Of a DNA stretch of 64,000 nucleotides, positions 49,801 through 61,458 are shown one piece after another. The position numbers and the translations under genes are program-made. Source of the DNA: Apiospora phragmitis. Lineage: Eukaryota > Ascomycota > Sordariomycetes > Amphisphaeriales > Apiosporaceae. The stretch lies in the NCBI GenBank assembly GCA_038363925.1, contig JAQQWL010000009.1:2666001-2730000 (forward strand), written 5' to 3'. The notes below the pieces were generated by a model that was given only the letters and a program-made list of their open reading frames with translations, ran no database searches and had not been told where the DNA came from. Numbering within the stretch: the stretch's first letter is position 1; every line of letters starts with the position of its first letter.

Positions 49801-50487
49801 TATCCGTACCGCTATTGTTACTGGTGACCAACGTTCTACCGCTCTAGCAGTTGCTTCGCTGGTGGGAATTGCTGAAGCTGATGTGTATGCTGGTGTGTCG
49901 CCCGACCAGAAGCAAGAGATTGTGCGCCAGCTACAAGCTCAAGGCCAATGCGTTGCAATGGTCGGTGATGGTATCAACGATTCTCCGGCCCTTGCGACAG
50001 CCGACGTCGGTATCGCCATGTCTAGTGGCACGGACGTTGCTATGGAGGCGGCCGATGTTGTTCTGATGCGACCCAACGACTTGATGGATATCCTGCGGCA
50101 CTGCACCTAGCTCGCACGATCTTCATGCGTATCAAGATGAACCTTTTGTGGGCTTGCATGTACAACATCGTTGGCCTTCCCTTTGCCATGGGCATCTTCT
50201 TGCCCCTCGGTTTCCACCTTCACCCCATGGCTGCTGGTGCTGCGATGGCTTGCAGTAGCGTCAGCGTTGTGGTCAGTTCGCTCCTGCTCCGATTCTGGAA
50301 ACGGCCGGGATGGATGGACGAGGCGCTCCTGGCGGAGAAGGGCGGCATCAAGAGGCGTGGACGCGGCTGGGGCCTCGACAGCATCTTGACGAGGGTTCAA
50401 GGTGTTGCTGGTAGCGTCCTTCGCAGAGGGCCCAAGACGGACGAAGGGTATGTGCCACTGGCCACTTTGGATAGGCACGATGTATAG
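46895..50487 (+). CDS. ccc2: Copper-transporting P1B-type ATPase, Ccc2-like (three indels)
   Basis: Golgi copper pump that loads secreted oxidases and the iron-uptake ferroxidase. Exons 46895..47004 and 47060..50487. Three N-terminal HMA domains each show GMTCGACTSAVE (CxxC copper sites); a fourth, around KVYGSPDAAAAKGIEE, lacks CxxC. Then come the TGEPIPV loop, the transport motif CPCALGLATP, the phosphorylation site LDKTGTITYGK, the SEHPVGKAV nucleotide motif and GDGINDSPALATADVG. Frame breaks occur at C47909-47913 (one extra), TT 48420-48421 (one extra) and CC 50092-50093 (one missing). With these the coding length is an exact 1179 codons (1178 residues), the usual size. All catalytic motifs are intact. 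Confidence 0.93.
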
Positions 50488-51392
50488 TTGTTACTGCACA
50501 TGTTTGTTTCCCTTCTGCATATAGCTTGGAGTATAATGGCCCCCATTGGCGAACCCAATTGTTTTGTAAATAGGGCTGTTCGTTCCTTTGAGAGTGGTCC
50601 TAGTCGGCTCACTTGTTCATGATATCAAATATACCTCCTTTCTATTGTTAACATGCTTTTTCACTATGATGGTTTCCCTCTGATCCCCGCCACCTTTCTT
50701 CTCTTTTCTTTTCTGTTCTTCTTAGCTTGCGTCAGCCAACCAAGCAAGCTGTAAAGGTGGCTCCATCGGGCTGGCTGCTAGCGCAACTGGATCGTTGGCT
50801 ATTCCAGACCGCATCCGGTGGATTGGCTACAAAGTAGGGGGACAGACTCAGCAGAAACGGTGAAGAGGGATCCGAATCAGCTGGTCGTCATCATAACAAA
50901 CTGGTTGGCATTGTGTGAGTAAATTTTGCTGCTGTCAAGTCGTGACACCATACCGCGTTCATGTGGTTGGGTGGCCTTACCTGATACCCCGGCAACCCGG
51001 CCATACCCCTACCCCTGTCTGCCTGTATAATATGAGGCGCACTATTCTGCTGTTGCCTGGCATACACGTCAACGCGTTGCTCCGTGCTTTCCAGCCCCAT
51101 CCAGCCATCCCCATCCATCTCCTCCCGCACGCCCGGCCCGCTAAAATATCAGAAAATGGGGACCAAATGTTGATTTCTTGTCACACCGCACCACACCTTC
51201 GCTTGAAGAGGTTCTGTGCCATACCGGCCTTCCCACTTTCTCCCCTCCCATACCCGCTACACAGAATGAACTCATCGTCTCATTGATCTGTTGGGACCTT
51301 TCACCTCCGCTTGACGCACATAGCCTGCGAATCATTTACGCAGAAACAGCAACCGAAAAGTCAATCGCTTATGGAAGAGCCCGCATCTGACC
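50488..51392. other. Intergenic, Cu-ATPase 3' flank and DNAJ promoter
   Basis: About 0.9 kb. The right part is C/T-rich leader sequence. No other gene recognised. Confidence 0.45.
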
Positions 51393-53993
51393 ATGGGGGA
51401 CTCGCACCGCAGCAGCCGCAAGCACAAGCACAGGGACAAGGACCAGCCCGAGTCCTCGTCCTCGTCGCGCAGGCACAGGGACCAGCCGGAATCCTCATCT
51501 TCGCGCAGGCACAGGGACAACACGGATTCCGCCTCGCGAGTTTCGCGGCGGGCGGGCGTCAGCAATGACGACCTTCTCCAGCCGCAGTCGGCCGCCGGAG
51601 GGGTGTATGGTCCGGAGCATCCCAGGCGCAGCCGTCGCGGTTCTCGCTCAACTCGCAGTTCGCTGCCACACGGCAGGAAATCGAGTTCGGGTTCGACGAC
51701 GGGGCCTCCTCGATGTGGGATCAAGGGACGGATTACGGATCTGTGTACCAGCAACAGCAGCAACAGCAGCCGCAGCCGCAGCAGCAGGCCGCTGGCAGCC
51801 CGATCCCCGCGGCCCTGCGCGACGTCTGGCAGGCCCGCAACTTTTACGAGCTGCTCTGTCTGGCCCCGAACGCGCCCGCGGCCGAGGTGCGCCGGGCGTA
51901 TTATCGGTACTTCACCTTGCTACATCCCGACGCCCATCCGGCGAAAGCTCGCCAGGTTGCCCATATCTACTGGGCTATTGTCCAAGAAGCCTTCGAGACC
52001 CTGAGCAATCCTCAAAAACGACTGGTGTACGAACGGGACTGCTTGGGGGAGCCTGACCAAGACAGCGATTTGCCGCTCTCTGTCTCCCCGTTTCGGACTC
52101 TCGAGGCGACGGCCGACCGCGCTCGTTTGAACTTGGACCATAGCCTCGACACCTTCGACTTCAGCCTTCGCGTGGATGCGGAGGGCCTGGTTCGTGCACT
52201 TCAGGACGGCTCAGAGCCTTCTCCCTCCATGCTGAAGCCGGTTGATTTCTTCACAAGCCACTCTTTCACTGTACCGCTCCCTGGACTTGGCAGGAATCTT
52301 GACATGGTTTATCTGCTTTATACGCCACACCATCTTCTCGACAGTGAACCGCGCATTGTCCTTACTGGCGACGGGTCGGAAAAGGAGTCGGCTCCATTGG
52401 CTGATGAAGAGGACCCTGGTCTCCAGTTCTACAGGCCCGACCCACCAGGTTAACAATCAATAGCAGTATATATGGGTTTATGCAGGACCTTGCAACTGTG
52501 CCCAGTGCTGCTTTGATCGACAATTACCAACCATGTCTGCCCGGCTACATGCCCAGAGATCATGTCGCAAGGCTGCGAGACGGCCTGGTTCAGCCACTGA
52601 TCACACTCACCTTGCAGCATAGCCTGCCGTCTACGAGACCTACGCAGTCCAGCCGCCCTATAATTGAATTGGAGTCCGATATCATTCCGCTGCCTGCAGT
52701 GGGACTTCGAGTCACTCATTGTGTGGCCTTGCCCATGGACACGAAGCAAAGCATTATCCAAGTAGCTACGAAAGCCCCTGTTTGGCAGGGAAGACTCCCT
52801 CGTCTGTCAGCTCTTATACAGCGGCCCACAGCCGGCGGTCTTCTGCTATGCAAGGCCGAGAGCGGAGATTGGATTGCCAGGCCGGACCAGATATGCCACG
52901 CAGTCGCTCAGTTCTCCAATATCAACAGGAGGTTCCTCAGCCTCGTACTCCCAGTGGCCCTCCCTCCGAGATTAGACCTAGCATACACGACGCAATATTC
53001 AGCTCGGTCTACCAGCCTATTGGGGCCTCTGGCCACACAATCTGCTGGAAGAAAGAATAAACCATTGAATCGTCGCGGCGTCTCTTTAACAGTCGCTGCA
53101 AACGCAGAGCCTGGCTGTTTGGGCTCGTCCGCCATGCTTTCCACCAGCCTAAGCTCAATTCTGAGCTACCCCCGACGCTGGATTGGCAAGCTTTTCAACA
53201 GCAACGACAAGCCTGCGCTGTCCCCACCGAGGAAGCCAAACTGAGCTTTGGCCGCCGGATCCGCATGGAGGCCGGAGTATCCTGGACGTCGATCTGGGCC
53301 AGCGTGCTCACCCTGCGTTGCCTGCGGACCACAGGGCGTTTCTCCGCTTTCGGCTTCGAGATCGGCCTGAGCGCACACAACCTCCACTTTTCCTTGTGTT
53401 GGTCGCGCCTGGGCGGCCAGACCATCCGGCTGCCCTTCCTCGTCTGCCCCGCCAGCCACGCCGCCCTCAAGGCGCGGACCGCGCTGCTCTGGAGCGCGAT
53501 GGTGCCGTTCGCGACCTTGGCGGCGTTTGAGCTGCTCCGGCAGCGCAGCCGTGTAGCCGCAGCCAGACGGCGCGAGGCGAGATGGCTGGCCACGGTGCAG
53601 CAGCGCCAGGCCGAGGCCGACGAGGTCACGTTCCTGCTCGCGGACAACATGCAGACGCGACAGGCGGCGGAGCGCGGCGGGCTCGTCATCCAGAGCGCCA
53701 AGTACGGTGTCAAGGCCACGGCGCTCGCGGAGTCCCGCCGCAGCCACAGCCGCGGCCACAGCATCGCCTGGGGCGGCGAGGAGGTGGCCGACGTCACGGT
53801 CGCGGTCGCGGCGCTCGTCGGCGACGGCCGCCTGTGCATCCCGGCGGGGCTCGAGAAGAGCAACCTGCTCGGGTTCTGGGATCCGGCGCCCGCGCTCGAG
53901 GAGGTCCTGCACGTGCGGTACACGTACCAGGGGGTCGAGGGCGTCGTGGAGGTCAGCGGGGACGAGGAGCTGGGGTTGCCTCCGGGGCAGTAA
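51393..53993 (+). CDS. DnaJ (Hsp40) protein, DNAJC11-like with DUF3395-type tail (about three frameshifts)
   Basis: J-domain protein; DNAJC11 relatives are linked to mitochondrial inner-membrane organisation. It starts at 51393 with a basic Ser/Arg/His-rich stretch (SSRKHKHRDKDQPESSS), then a Gln-rich run. The J domain follows: NFYELLCLAPNAP, LLHPDAHPAKA (the HPD motif) and FETLSNPQKRLVYERD. The C-terminal part (SFGRRIRMEAGVSWTSIWAS ... WDPAPALEEVLHVRYTYQG) matches DNAJC11/DUF3395 in layout. Frame breaks fit one missing base each near G51609-51610, near 52448-52450, and somewhere in 53040-53240. The third site is not pinned, and the middle reading frame (52740-53100) is uncertain. With three additions the total is 868 codons. 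It has no visible intron. Confidence 0.75.
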
Positions 53994-54540
53994 AGGGAGA
54001 GGGAGAGAGGGAGAGAAACAAAGAAAGGGAAGGAAGGAAGGAAATGGGAATTGGAAATTGGAAACGGAAAATGACTGTTATGTTTATTATGATTTGTTGC
54101 GTAGACGATCTTATGATTTGCTCGAGACAGATGACTCAATGAGACGATTACAAGTTAATTACATGTTCCTTGCCATTAACACATCTTCGTGTTCCCTTCA
54201 GTGATTTCTCAGCAAGCACCGAACAGCCGCCTAGAACAAATCACACAAACCACAACTAACTTAAACCGAGTATAGAGTTTACCAAGTAATGGATTGAAAG
54301 CCCCTGAATTGGAAGTTAATAATATTATCATTAACAGTAATACATGTGTCGCCAAGCTCTTCTTCGCGTTGTCCAGACATTCTGACAACATACATGTACC
54401 CCCTCAAATCATGTCCTAAAGAGGCCCCCATCTCATGAACTCGTACCTATTCTCCACGACGCCTCGGTATTCCGTGATCGAATGGAACAAGCCACCCCAA
54501 GTTTACGCCTATAACAATGGCATCGTGTGACAGGAGTTGC
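53994..54540. other. Intergenic between convergent genes
   Basis: About 0.55 kb of 3' flank. It starts with an AG-rich low-complexity stretch (53996-54045). No gene. Confidence 0.5.
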
Positions 54541-55626
54541 CTAGCGGCGCTTCGCCTTGGAGCAGACAGCCCCGATGTTGGCGAGCGGGATCTCGCCGGC
54601 GCAGCACATGCCGGTCATGCCCGACGAGGAGCACTCCCTCATCAGCTGGGTCGCGCTGAGGTTGCTGTCCGAGGCTATTATTCGGAGTTATCGTGATTAG
54701 CAAAGATCGTCTCCCACAAAAGAAAGAAGAGATGTATCATGTGTCGTGTATTTGCTTTTTACATACCTTCTTAGCAGGGCGTGCTGACCAGACCCATGAC
54801 ATCCAGCTGGCAGCACATGGCCTTGTTGCTGTTGCGCTTGCCGTACTTGGTGTTGCCCTTGCAGGCGGCGGGACCATTGTTGTCCGTGTTGCCGCCGGCG
54901 GGGTAGCTGCCGTAGCCGTCGTCGCCGTTGTTGTCTTTAGGGCTGTCGTCCTTGGGGTCGTAGGTGGTGTTGTCGTCGCCAACTGGGTAGCCGTAGCCAT
55001 AGTTGCTGTTTTCGTTGTCCTTGTTATCCTCGTCATTCTTGGATTCCTTGTCATTCTTGGAGTCGTTGCTGTTCCTCGCGCGCACTGGGTAGCCATATGT
55101 AGAGCCGCCATCGTCCTTGTCGTCCTTGTCGTTCTTGTCCTTGTCGTTCTTGCCGCCCTTCTTGTGGTCTTTCTTGTCGTCCTTGTCATGGTCCTTCTTG
55201 TGATCCTTCTTGTCGTGGTCCTTCTTGTCGTCCTTATCTTTCTTGTCGTCCTTGTCGTGGCTATCCTTAGGGTCAGACTTACCCTTTCCGCCTGTGGGAT
55301 ATCCAACTTCATAACCGTCATGCTCCGTCTTTGGGTCAACGTTGCTGCTTCCACCGGCTGGCGGGTAGCTAGTTCCGTATGACGGCTATGGCAGGGCGAT
55401 TGTCAGCTCCGTACATTGCTTTGGTCTTGGTAAATGTAGAAAAAATATACATGCCCCGGGACCAACTTACATCAGGAGCGGCGTAGCCACCTCCGGGGGC
55501 GATGACGACGGCGTCATAATCCTTGTCGTTCTTGTGGTCCTTTTCGTGCTTGTCCTTCTTGGAGTTGGGCGCCGCCAGGGACACCGTGACCAAGATGGCC
55601 AAGATGGTAGCTCGGTTCAACTGCAT
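54541..55626 (-). CDS. Hydrophobin-like secreted protein with Lys/Asp-rich insert and in-frame TAA
   Basis: Exons 55626..55471, 55385..54767 and 54674..54541, all with proper splice signals and matching phase. A signal peptide (MQLNRATILAILVTVSLAAP) is followed by about 180 residues very rich in Lys, Asp, His and Gly (KDKDDKKDHDKKDHKKDHDK) and by repeated Tyr-Pro-x-Gly phrases (SYPPAGG, GYPTGG, GYPVGDD, SYPAGG). The last 75 residues have eight Cys in hydrophobin order, C-x15-CC-x11-C-x16-C-x8-CC-x12-C, closest to class II, including CCQLDVMGLVSTPC. The codon right after the fourth Cys (54773-54771) is TAA. Counting it as a residue gives exactly the class II x16 spacing, so it is probably a sense codon altered by mutation or base error. 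As written, the product ends at the fourth Cys. Confidence 0.75.
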
Positions 55627-57634
55627 CTTCGCGTGGGTTGGGTTATTAGAGAGTGGATAAAGTGGTGAGTTGCTAAACGAGTGAATAGAGAGCTGATGCT
55701 TCAGGTAACCCAGAGGTAGCTGGGGCTGGTTGAGTTGCCGAGGAAGATTGTGGTGATAGTGAGAAATGGTATACTGGATAATGTGGCAGTCGATGCCTCT
55801 TTATATTCAGACTCTATCATGGCTACCCTACGTACCTTACACTGGCCTCTTCGGCGCATCGCATCAAGACTGTCTCCGGTTCGGGTGCTTCTGAAAGAGT
55901 AAACGCTTTGTTGTGATCTGCATCCATAACGGTGTTCCAGATCTGCAAGAACTCATACGAAAGACAAGCACCATGGAGGTTATCCGGGAGTTCCAGTAAT
56001 TGTGATAAGGCTATTCTGGGTGGATGATTGGTCCCTTGACCGATCCAATGCTATTATGGACGGTGAGGAGGCCGAGATGAACAGAGGCTTGCGACATCGT
56101 ACCAAAAGCAAAAAATACAGTTTTGGCTGAAGATTTACGAGCCAATAAGGGGAAGGGGATTTGCATCATCACTTTCCCTTCGTGGGCCGACGAGTTCTGT
56201 CCTGCCTGACAATAATCTTCTCTTCAACGGCAATCACGATTTTTGAACTTTGACTTGCCTAATAATGGCCTACGTGCTGTTCGTATTACTGTCTCAGTAT
56301 AGACCCATCTCCCTTTCGTACTATCACCGTCCTTGCATACGTGGCGGCGTGAACAACGACAGAAGCTCATTTGGATGCGCTTATTATGCGTTTTTTTATT
56401 GATGACCAGCCGTTCAATGAAAATTTCACCAGTGCAACAGCACGAGACGCGTATACAAGTCGCGAAACAAACGGCAGCACGCCAGAACTGGCTGTTCACT
56501 TTCACGTCGTATCCCACCCTACATTGCCATGGCAGGACAATCGGGACTGCCTACTCTCCCAGAAATAGTTTCGTGGCCGTATTGTTCTGTACGGAATGGC
56601 AACGACCACCCCAGCTTACAGATACTGAAACCCAGGAGGTGGAAGGGATTCTCATTAACGATTCTCAGGATTATCACAGTATGTCAGTTACACGGCCATG
56701 CCAAGTTACACGCGCAAGCGTGGAGGTTCTCAGACCCAGAGCCCTTACGTCTCTTCCATGTCCGTGCCGTACCTTCGGAAGCTTCGATACTTCCTTACCA
56801 CGAGTTCTGCCCATGGCACATGACGGCAAACTACAGATATGAGGGACCATCTTTCAGGATGCCAATCTTACCCTGGACTTAATGGTAATATTCACATATC
56901 CCGGAGTGTTCCTTGGCTTCCTATGCTTCTCATGTCATGTCCTGCCGTCTGCCACTTGAGCCAGGGGGGATGCTGGTCAGGGGCTTGAACCAATCTACGG
57001 AGTTACGTTTCCTATTAGAGAGAACAGGCAATCAAAGTGATCTGCCACCGAATTGGCGTGTATCTGATTGGAGATGCCCATGGATCACAGTCGAACTCCA
57101 ATCACCTGTTCAGGCTCTCTTCCCCTGCTTGAGCCATTAATTGCATGCAGCTTCCTGATCTCAGAATCAGTTCAAAGTTAAGATACGCAGTCAAAGCGTT
57201 ACCCTGGATTTCCGACCTTGCCGCAGTTTTCATTGCCTGCTTCGCCAACCTCCATATGATACGGGGAAAGGTCCCAGCGGAGAGCTGAGACAGCCACTTT
57301 AACCGGGAAATCATTTATGAAGTTGAGACACCCTGATGGCCCTCAGTTGAGGCTGATAAGTTCGTGCCTGTGGCTTTGGGATATAAGTCCGCAGAGTTTA
57401 TGCCATGTGGTATTGCCGTGCGACACAGTTGACTCAACGCCTCAACCCGAAAGTCGTCCGGCATCTTGCGGTCTCAGACCGAGATGTCGGTGCAATTTTC
57501 CAGCTTCAACAAGCGTGACAGTCATCAAAGCGTGCCGCCTGCTCAGGATTCGCCTTTAAGGAGACAGCTGGGCCGCTGTTGTCTGCCGAGTTCTGGGTGA
57601 ACCTTTTACGGCTCCTGATCTCTGCTCGCCCACC
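55627..57634. other. Intergenic, divergent promoters
   Basis: About 2.0 kb between the hydrophobin-like gene and the F-box-like gene. ORFs at 56224-57560 are overlapping and composition-driven, without domains. No repeats recognised. Confidence 0.45.
55797..55805 (-). promoter_or_regulatory. Possible TATA box for the hydrophobin-like gene
   Basis: On the minus strand the sequence reads GAATATAAAGAGG about 175 bp upstream of the start codon at 55626. A TATAAAG match at this distance is plausible for a strongly expressed secreted protein gene, but it is a motif match only. Confidence 0.35.
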
Positions 57635-58783
57635 ATGATTGTCAACTGTGCTAAGCGCGGCTGGTTTCGGACCAAGAAGCTATCTCTCCAACTCGAATCG
57701 ACACTGCTGAGCCTTCCGGTTGAGATATTTCTACTCGTTGTCGAGAACCTCTCCTCCGAAGCTATCCTCTGTCTGGCTTTGACCAGCCACGCCGCACTCG
57801 AACTGCTCGAGCATCGGCTCGAGTCGCTGGTAGTGCAAAAGCCCGACTTGCTGCTGCTGTTGGAGCGAGACTTGCAGAACCGCTTCGTCTATTGCCATAC
57901 GTGCAAGCTGTTGCATGCCTGCGATGCTGAAAGAGAAGTGGCCAAGGCCTTTGCTTCCTCATTACCGTGGTCGCCGTGGTGCCGCTTCTTCTATCGCAAC
58001 ATCGCCCTATGTTGCGTCAAATCAGAATACACGAGTTTCAACCCGCATTTCCAGCTTCGGCACTATCATGCCCGCCTCATCAGGAACGACTTGCTCTACG
58101 ACTATGGCCAGTTCTCCGAGCTGCTGCACGTCACGGCCGACCCGAAAGCCGTCATGAAGCGTGTGCCCCATAAGCCCTTCTGGCGCCAGACTACCCGAGT
58201 CCGGCTCATTGACGAGCAGTTGTTCCTCGCCATCTCCCACGAGCTGGTCTACAATGGCAATGATGCACCGACAGTACGAGATTACCTGGACCACGAGCCC
58301 CATTTCATCTGTGGACACTATGGAACTCATACCGGGGCCGAGCTGCCTGGGCTCTCCTTTCGGGTGCCCGGGCTCGCTGTCAGCAAGAAGGAGCTCACGG
58401 GATCGACCATCACGACGGTGGACTATGACCGGGCATTCTGTCCCATGTGTCTCACGGATTTCAGCCTGAGCCAGTCCGATAGCGACTCGGAAACCGACGA
58501 GACGGACGGGCCGGGCGCGGCGAAGGAACAGCCATGGGGCCGGGCGCGAACTTGGCTCAACATTGTGGCTTACCACCAGCTGGGAAGCATGGAGCCCGAG
58601 GACGAGTGGAAGTGGAAGTCGTTCGCGCTGCCGAAGTGGTCCAAAGCGTCACCACAGCTGTCGCTGCGGAACTACTCGGTAGACTACCCTGGATGTATCA
58701 TAGAGCGATGGGATACGCGAAAGATCTCTGGCGACACATGGTGGCCGTATCGCAAAGACCAGGAGCACCATGGGTGCATCTGA
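57635..58783 (+). CDS. F-box-like fungal protein, unknown substrate
   Basis: Intact single-exon ORF of 382 residues, starting at an ATG in good context (CCACCATGATT). Residues about 22-65 look like an F-box (LLSLPVEIFLLVVENLSSEAILCLALTSHA). A Cys/His pair region follows (YCHTCKLLHACD), and a later CPMCLTDFSL resembles a lone CxxC knuckle. The rest has no recognised domain. It contains an acidic stretch, SDSDSETDETDG. F-box-like proteins of this size are abundant in fungi and recruit Skp1; the partner and target are unknown. No frame errors. Confidence 0.68.
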   Translation: MIVNCAKRGWFRTKKLSLQLESTLLSLPVEIFLLVVENLSSEAILCLALTSHAALELLEHRLESLVVQKPDLLLLLERDLQNRFVYCHTCKLLHACDAEREVAKAFASSLPWSPWCRFFYRNIALCCVKSEYTSFNPHFQLRHYHARLIRNDLLYDYGQFSELLHVTADPKAVMKRVPHKPFWRQTTRVRLIDEQLFLAISHELVYNGNDAPTVRDYLDHEPHFICGHYGTHTGAELPGLSFRVPGLAVSKKELTGSTITTVDYDRAFCPMCLTDFSLSQSDSDSETDETDGPGAAKEQPWGRARTWLNIVAYHQLGSMEPEDEWKWKSFALPKWSKASPQLSLRNYSVDYPGCIIERWDTRKISGDTWWPYRKDQEHHGCI

Positions 58784-59555
58784 CTTGACTAACGGCCCGA
58801 GCCAGTCCACTAAAAATAGAAATACCGACCACAACAACCCCCTGGCACTGGGCTGCAGCTATCGGCTCCACTACCACTTGGCTGCCTAGTAGTAGATCTC
58901 TAGCTTGCTGTAGCTGCCATGGGTCTGTTACATGTCCAACTCAACTTCATCTATCTATCTATCACGCCGCCGCGGTAGACTTGAATGAGAATAGACGAGC
59001 AACCACTTAATATTCATTGCACATATGTCAACATACCTATTATACTACTACTACTACTACTTCAATTACGACTCACTTGACAAATCCGACAATGCTTTAG
59101 TAGAGGGGTTTTGGACGCAAAGAGTCTGTCGACGGCGCCGGACCGTTAAGATAAACTCCACATGGTTCATCCCAAAGCAGACTCGCCGAACCAACTAACC
59201 CAACCCATGCCCCCAAACCAATATCGCTTAGGCGGGCCTCAGACATTTTCGGAGGAAAATTTGTGACTTTATGAGACGACATGAGATGAGATGACTCCTT
59301 GCTGTGCCGCGGTCCGCAACGCGCCAACGGGGTTTGCTCACGATGCTGGCCACCGGTCCTTCGATTGGCATTTTACTTAATGCTCTCCCCCTCCCCCCTC
59401 CCCTCCCCCTCCCAACTATGTCTCGCTAGATAGATAGGTTTCTGTTTTTGGGTTGCGCCACTGCCGATCATGGTGTTATAGTCGATGAGTCATTCGCTTT
59501 CCTCTTTGTATACAGATCTATACGATCTACCTAATAGCTGTCTTCCATCTCCACA
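58784..59555. other. Intergenic, promoter of the pepsin-fold gene
   Basis: Includes tetranucleotide TATC near 58950-58963, ACT triplets near 59046-59063 and a CT/C-rich tract at 59382-59415 likely to be part of the promoter. Confidence 0.5.
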
Positions 59556-61458
59556 ATGAAGACGTCCACTCGTTTGGTGGCGATTGTCATCACTGCCCTT
59601 GCTACCGGAGCGAATACCCAACTACTCCTCCCATTCTCGCGCCAGGCACCACGACATGGCTCTGCCCACCAACAGCGTCGGTCCGGGTCAGAGGATACAA
59701 GTACCGACCTGAAGTTCTTCCACATGGATACGACCTACATGGTGAACGTATCCGTCGGTACACCGCCGCAAGATCTGTCTCTGGCCTTGACCCTTTCTGA
59801 TTACCGCTCATGGGTCCCTGACGCCGCTCGATGTGATCGACGCTCTAGCTACTACAGTTACTACAACAAAGGGACCAGGGAGGATTGCCTGCGCCCTGGC
59901 TTCAGGGCCAACGCGAGTTCCACCCCTGGTGTACGAGCTCGACAATAACTATGGCTACGACACAAACAAGTCCTTCTCGGTCTCCTATCTCGACGGCACA
60001 TCGGCGTACGGAGACAGCGTACGGGATGTCATGGAATTACCCGGCGGGGTTCAAGTCACCAACCTGACGCTCGGCCTGGCCAGCAGCACGACCACGGCTA
60101 CGGGCATGCTGTCCCTCGGCTTCAACAGTTCGACCCGTTCTTACTATGATCCCGACGATCCCACCTTCGTTGACCGCCTACTTGCCGGCGGCCAGATCAA
60201 CTCCAAGGCTTTTAGTATGTGGTTGGATAGCGAAGACGCCACCACGGGCAATCTGCTGCTTGGCGCGGTGGACAAGTCGTCCTTCGAGGCGCCGCTCGTG
60301 CGGTTCGACATTGAGCAATCGCACAAGCACTCCGATGGCTACACCTACACGACCAACACCTTCAGCGCCTGGGTCTCGTCCTTCAACACCAGTACCGCCA
60401 ACGAGGGCGTGCTCACGCCTGTCCAGAACAAGACCGCGTTGCCCTTTGTGACGATCGACCCTTCTTACACCATCTCCGAGCTACCACAGGACCTCGCCGA
60501 ACACATCTGGTCCATGGCAGGCGCGACTTGGGACTCATCCCTCGACTTGGCCACAATCAACTGTTCGCAGCGTGACAATCTGACGGGCCGGGTCGGGATC
60601 CAATTTTCGAGCAGTTACGGGCCCAATCTCACTGTCCCCTTGTCTGATCTGGTGCTGCCGACGGATACTTGGACCACCCAGAAATGGGACTGGGACCTGC
60701 ACAGTGCTACATCAATCTGCCTATTTGGTGTCCAGAACGCGACCAAGTACAACCGCCAAAAGCAATCGTGGGGCGAAGACCCCGAGTACACGATTGGGGC
60801 GCCGCTGCTGAAGCGTAGCTACCTCGTATTCGACCTCGCTTCCAAGGAGATGGCCATGGCGCCCGTCAAGTATGGCGTCAGCAACACGGAAGGCGATATC
60901 CTAGCTTTCCTGACATATGGTGCCAACATCCCCGAGTCGACGCACGCCATCTGTTTGGAGTCGCCGAGCAACTATCATTCGGACGATTACAATTGTTCTT
61001 CCCCCGATGGTTCTCATGGGGGGCCGGGGCAGCTCCGGCTACGACGACGACGACGAATACGGCGGCCTCTCCCGGGGCGGCATCATCGGGCTGATCGTGG
61101 GCATGAGCATCTTCGGCCTCGTCATGCTCGGCGTGGCGATCTGGGGCATCGTGAAGTGTGCCCGAGACAACAAGCTCCTGAAGCCGGAGAACGCCGCGTA
61201 CTCGGAGAAGGCGATGGTGCCCACCATGGCGGAAGCAGAAAAGGACGCTGCAACCAGCTCCGTCGCGGCTCCGGTCCTGGCTCATCTCCCTTCCTCTAGG
61301 GTGGTGCTGATGCTGCAACGCCCGGTGCGGCCCCAAAACTACCTTCGATTCCCGAGGTTAGCCAGCTCGACCTCCGAGGACGAGAACTCCGTAGGTCACC
61401 AATACTTAGTTGTCTTGATGAACTCAAAAGTAACATGGGAACGCAAAAGTATATATAA
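59556..61458 (+). CDS. Pepsin-fold (A1) membrane protein with degenerate active sites (indels)
   Basis: Secreted then anchored type I protein. It opens with a signal peptide (MKTSTRLVAIVITALATGAN), followed by MVNVSVGTPPQDLSLALTL, the usual start of an aspartic-protease lobe. The expected DTGS reads LTLSDYRSWV, with Thr in the Asp place. The second motif reads TIDPSYTISELP; its Asp is present but the following Ser/Thr-Gly is changed. N-glycosylation sites are frequent. One membrane span (GGIIGLIVGMSIFGLVMLGVA) precedes a cytosolic tail. Frame breaks occur at C59933-59936 (one extra), G61018-61023 (one extra) and near 61290-61303. In the last case the tail is either SSTSEDENS to 61465 or LPSIPEVSQLDLRGRELRR to 61458; I prefer the latter. 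Activity is doubtful. Confidence 0.72.

Noticed and set aside
46895..50487. Copper ATPase as a pseudogene or as several short genes
   Set aside because: Every catalytic motif is intact and three single-base corrections give the exact expected length, so decay is unlikely.
53166..53912. Minus-strand ORFs opposite the DNAJ C-terminal region
   Set aside because: Low-complexity Arg/Ala/Leu composition; the plus strand carries the recognisable J-protein tail.
54693..55382. Plus-strand ORF of 229 codons rich in Val, Leu and Ile
   Set aside because: It is the complement of the Lys/Asp-rich repeat of the hydrophobin-like gene. GTC/CTT-type complements read as hydrophobic residues, with no domain.
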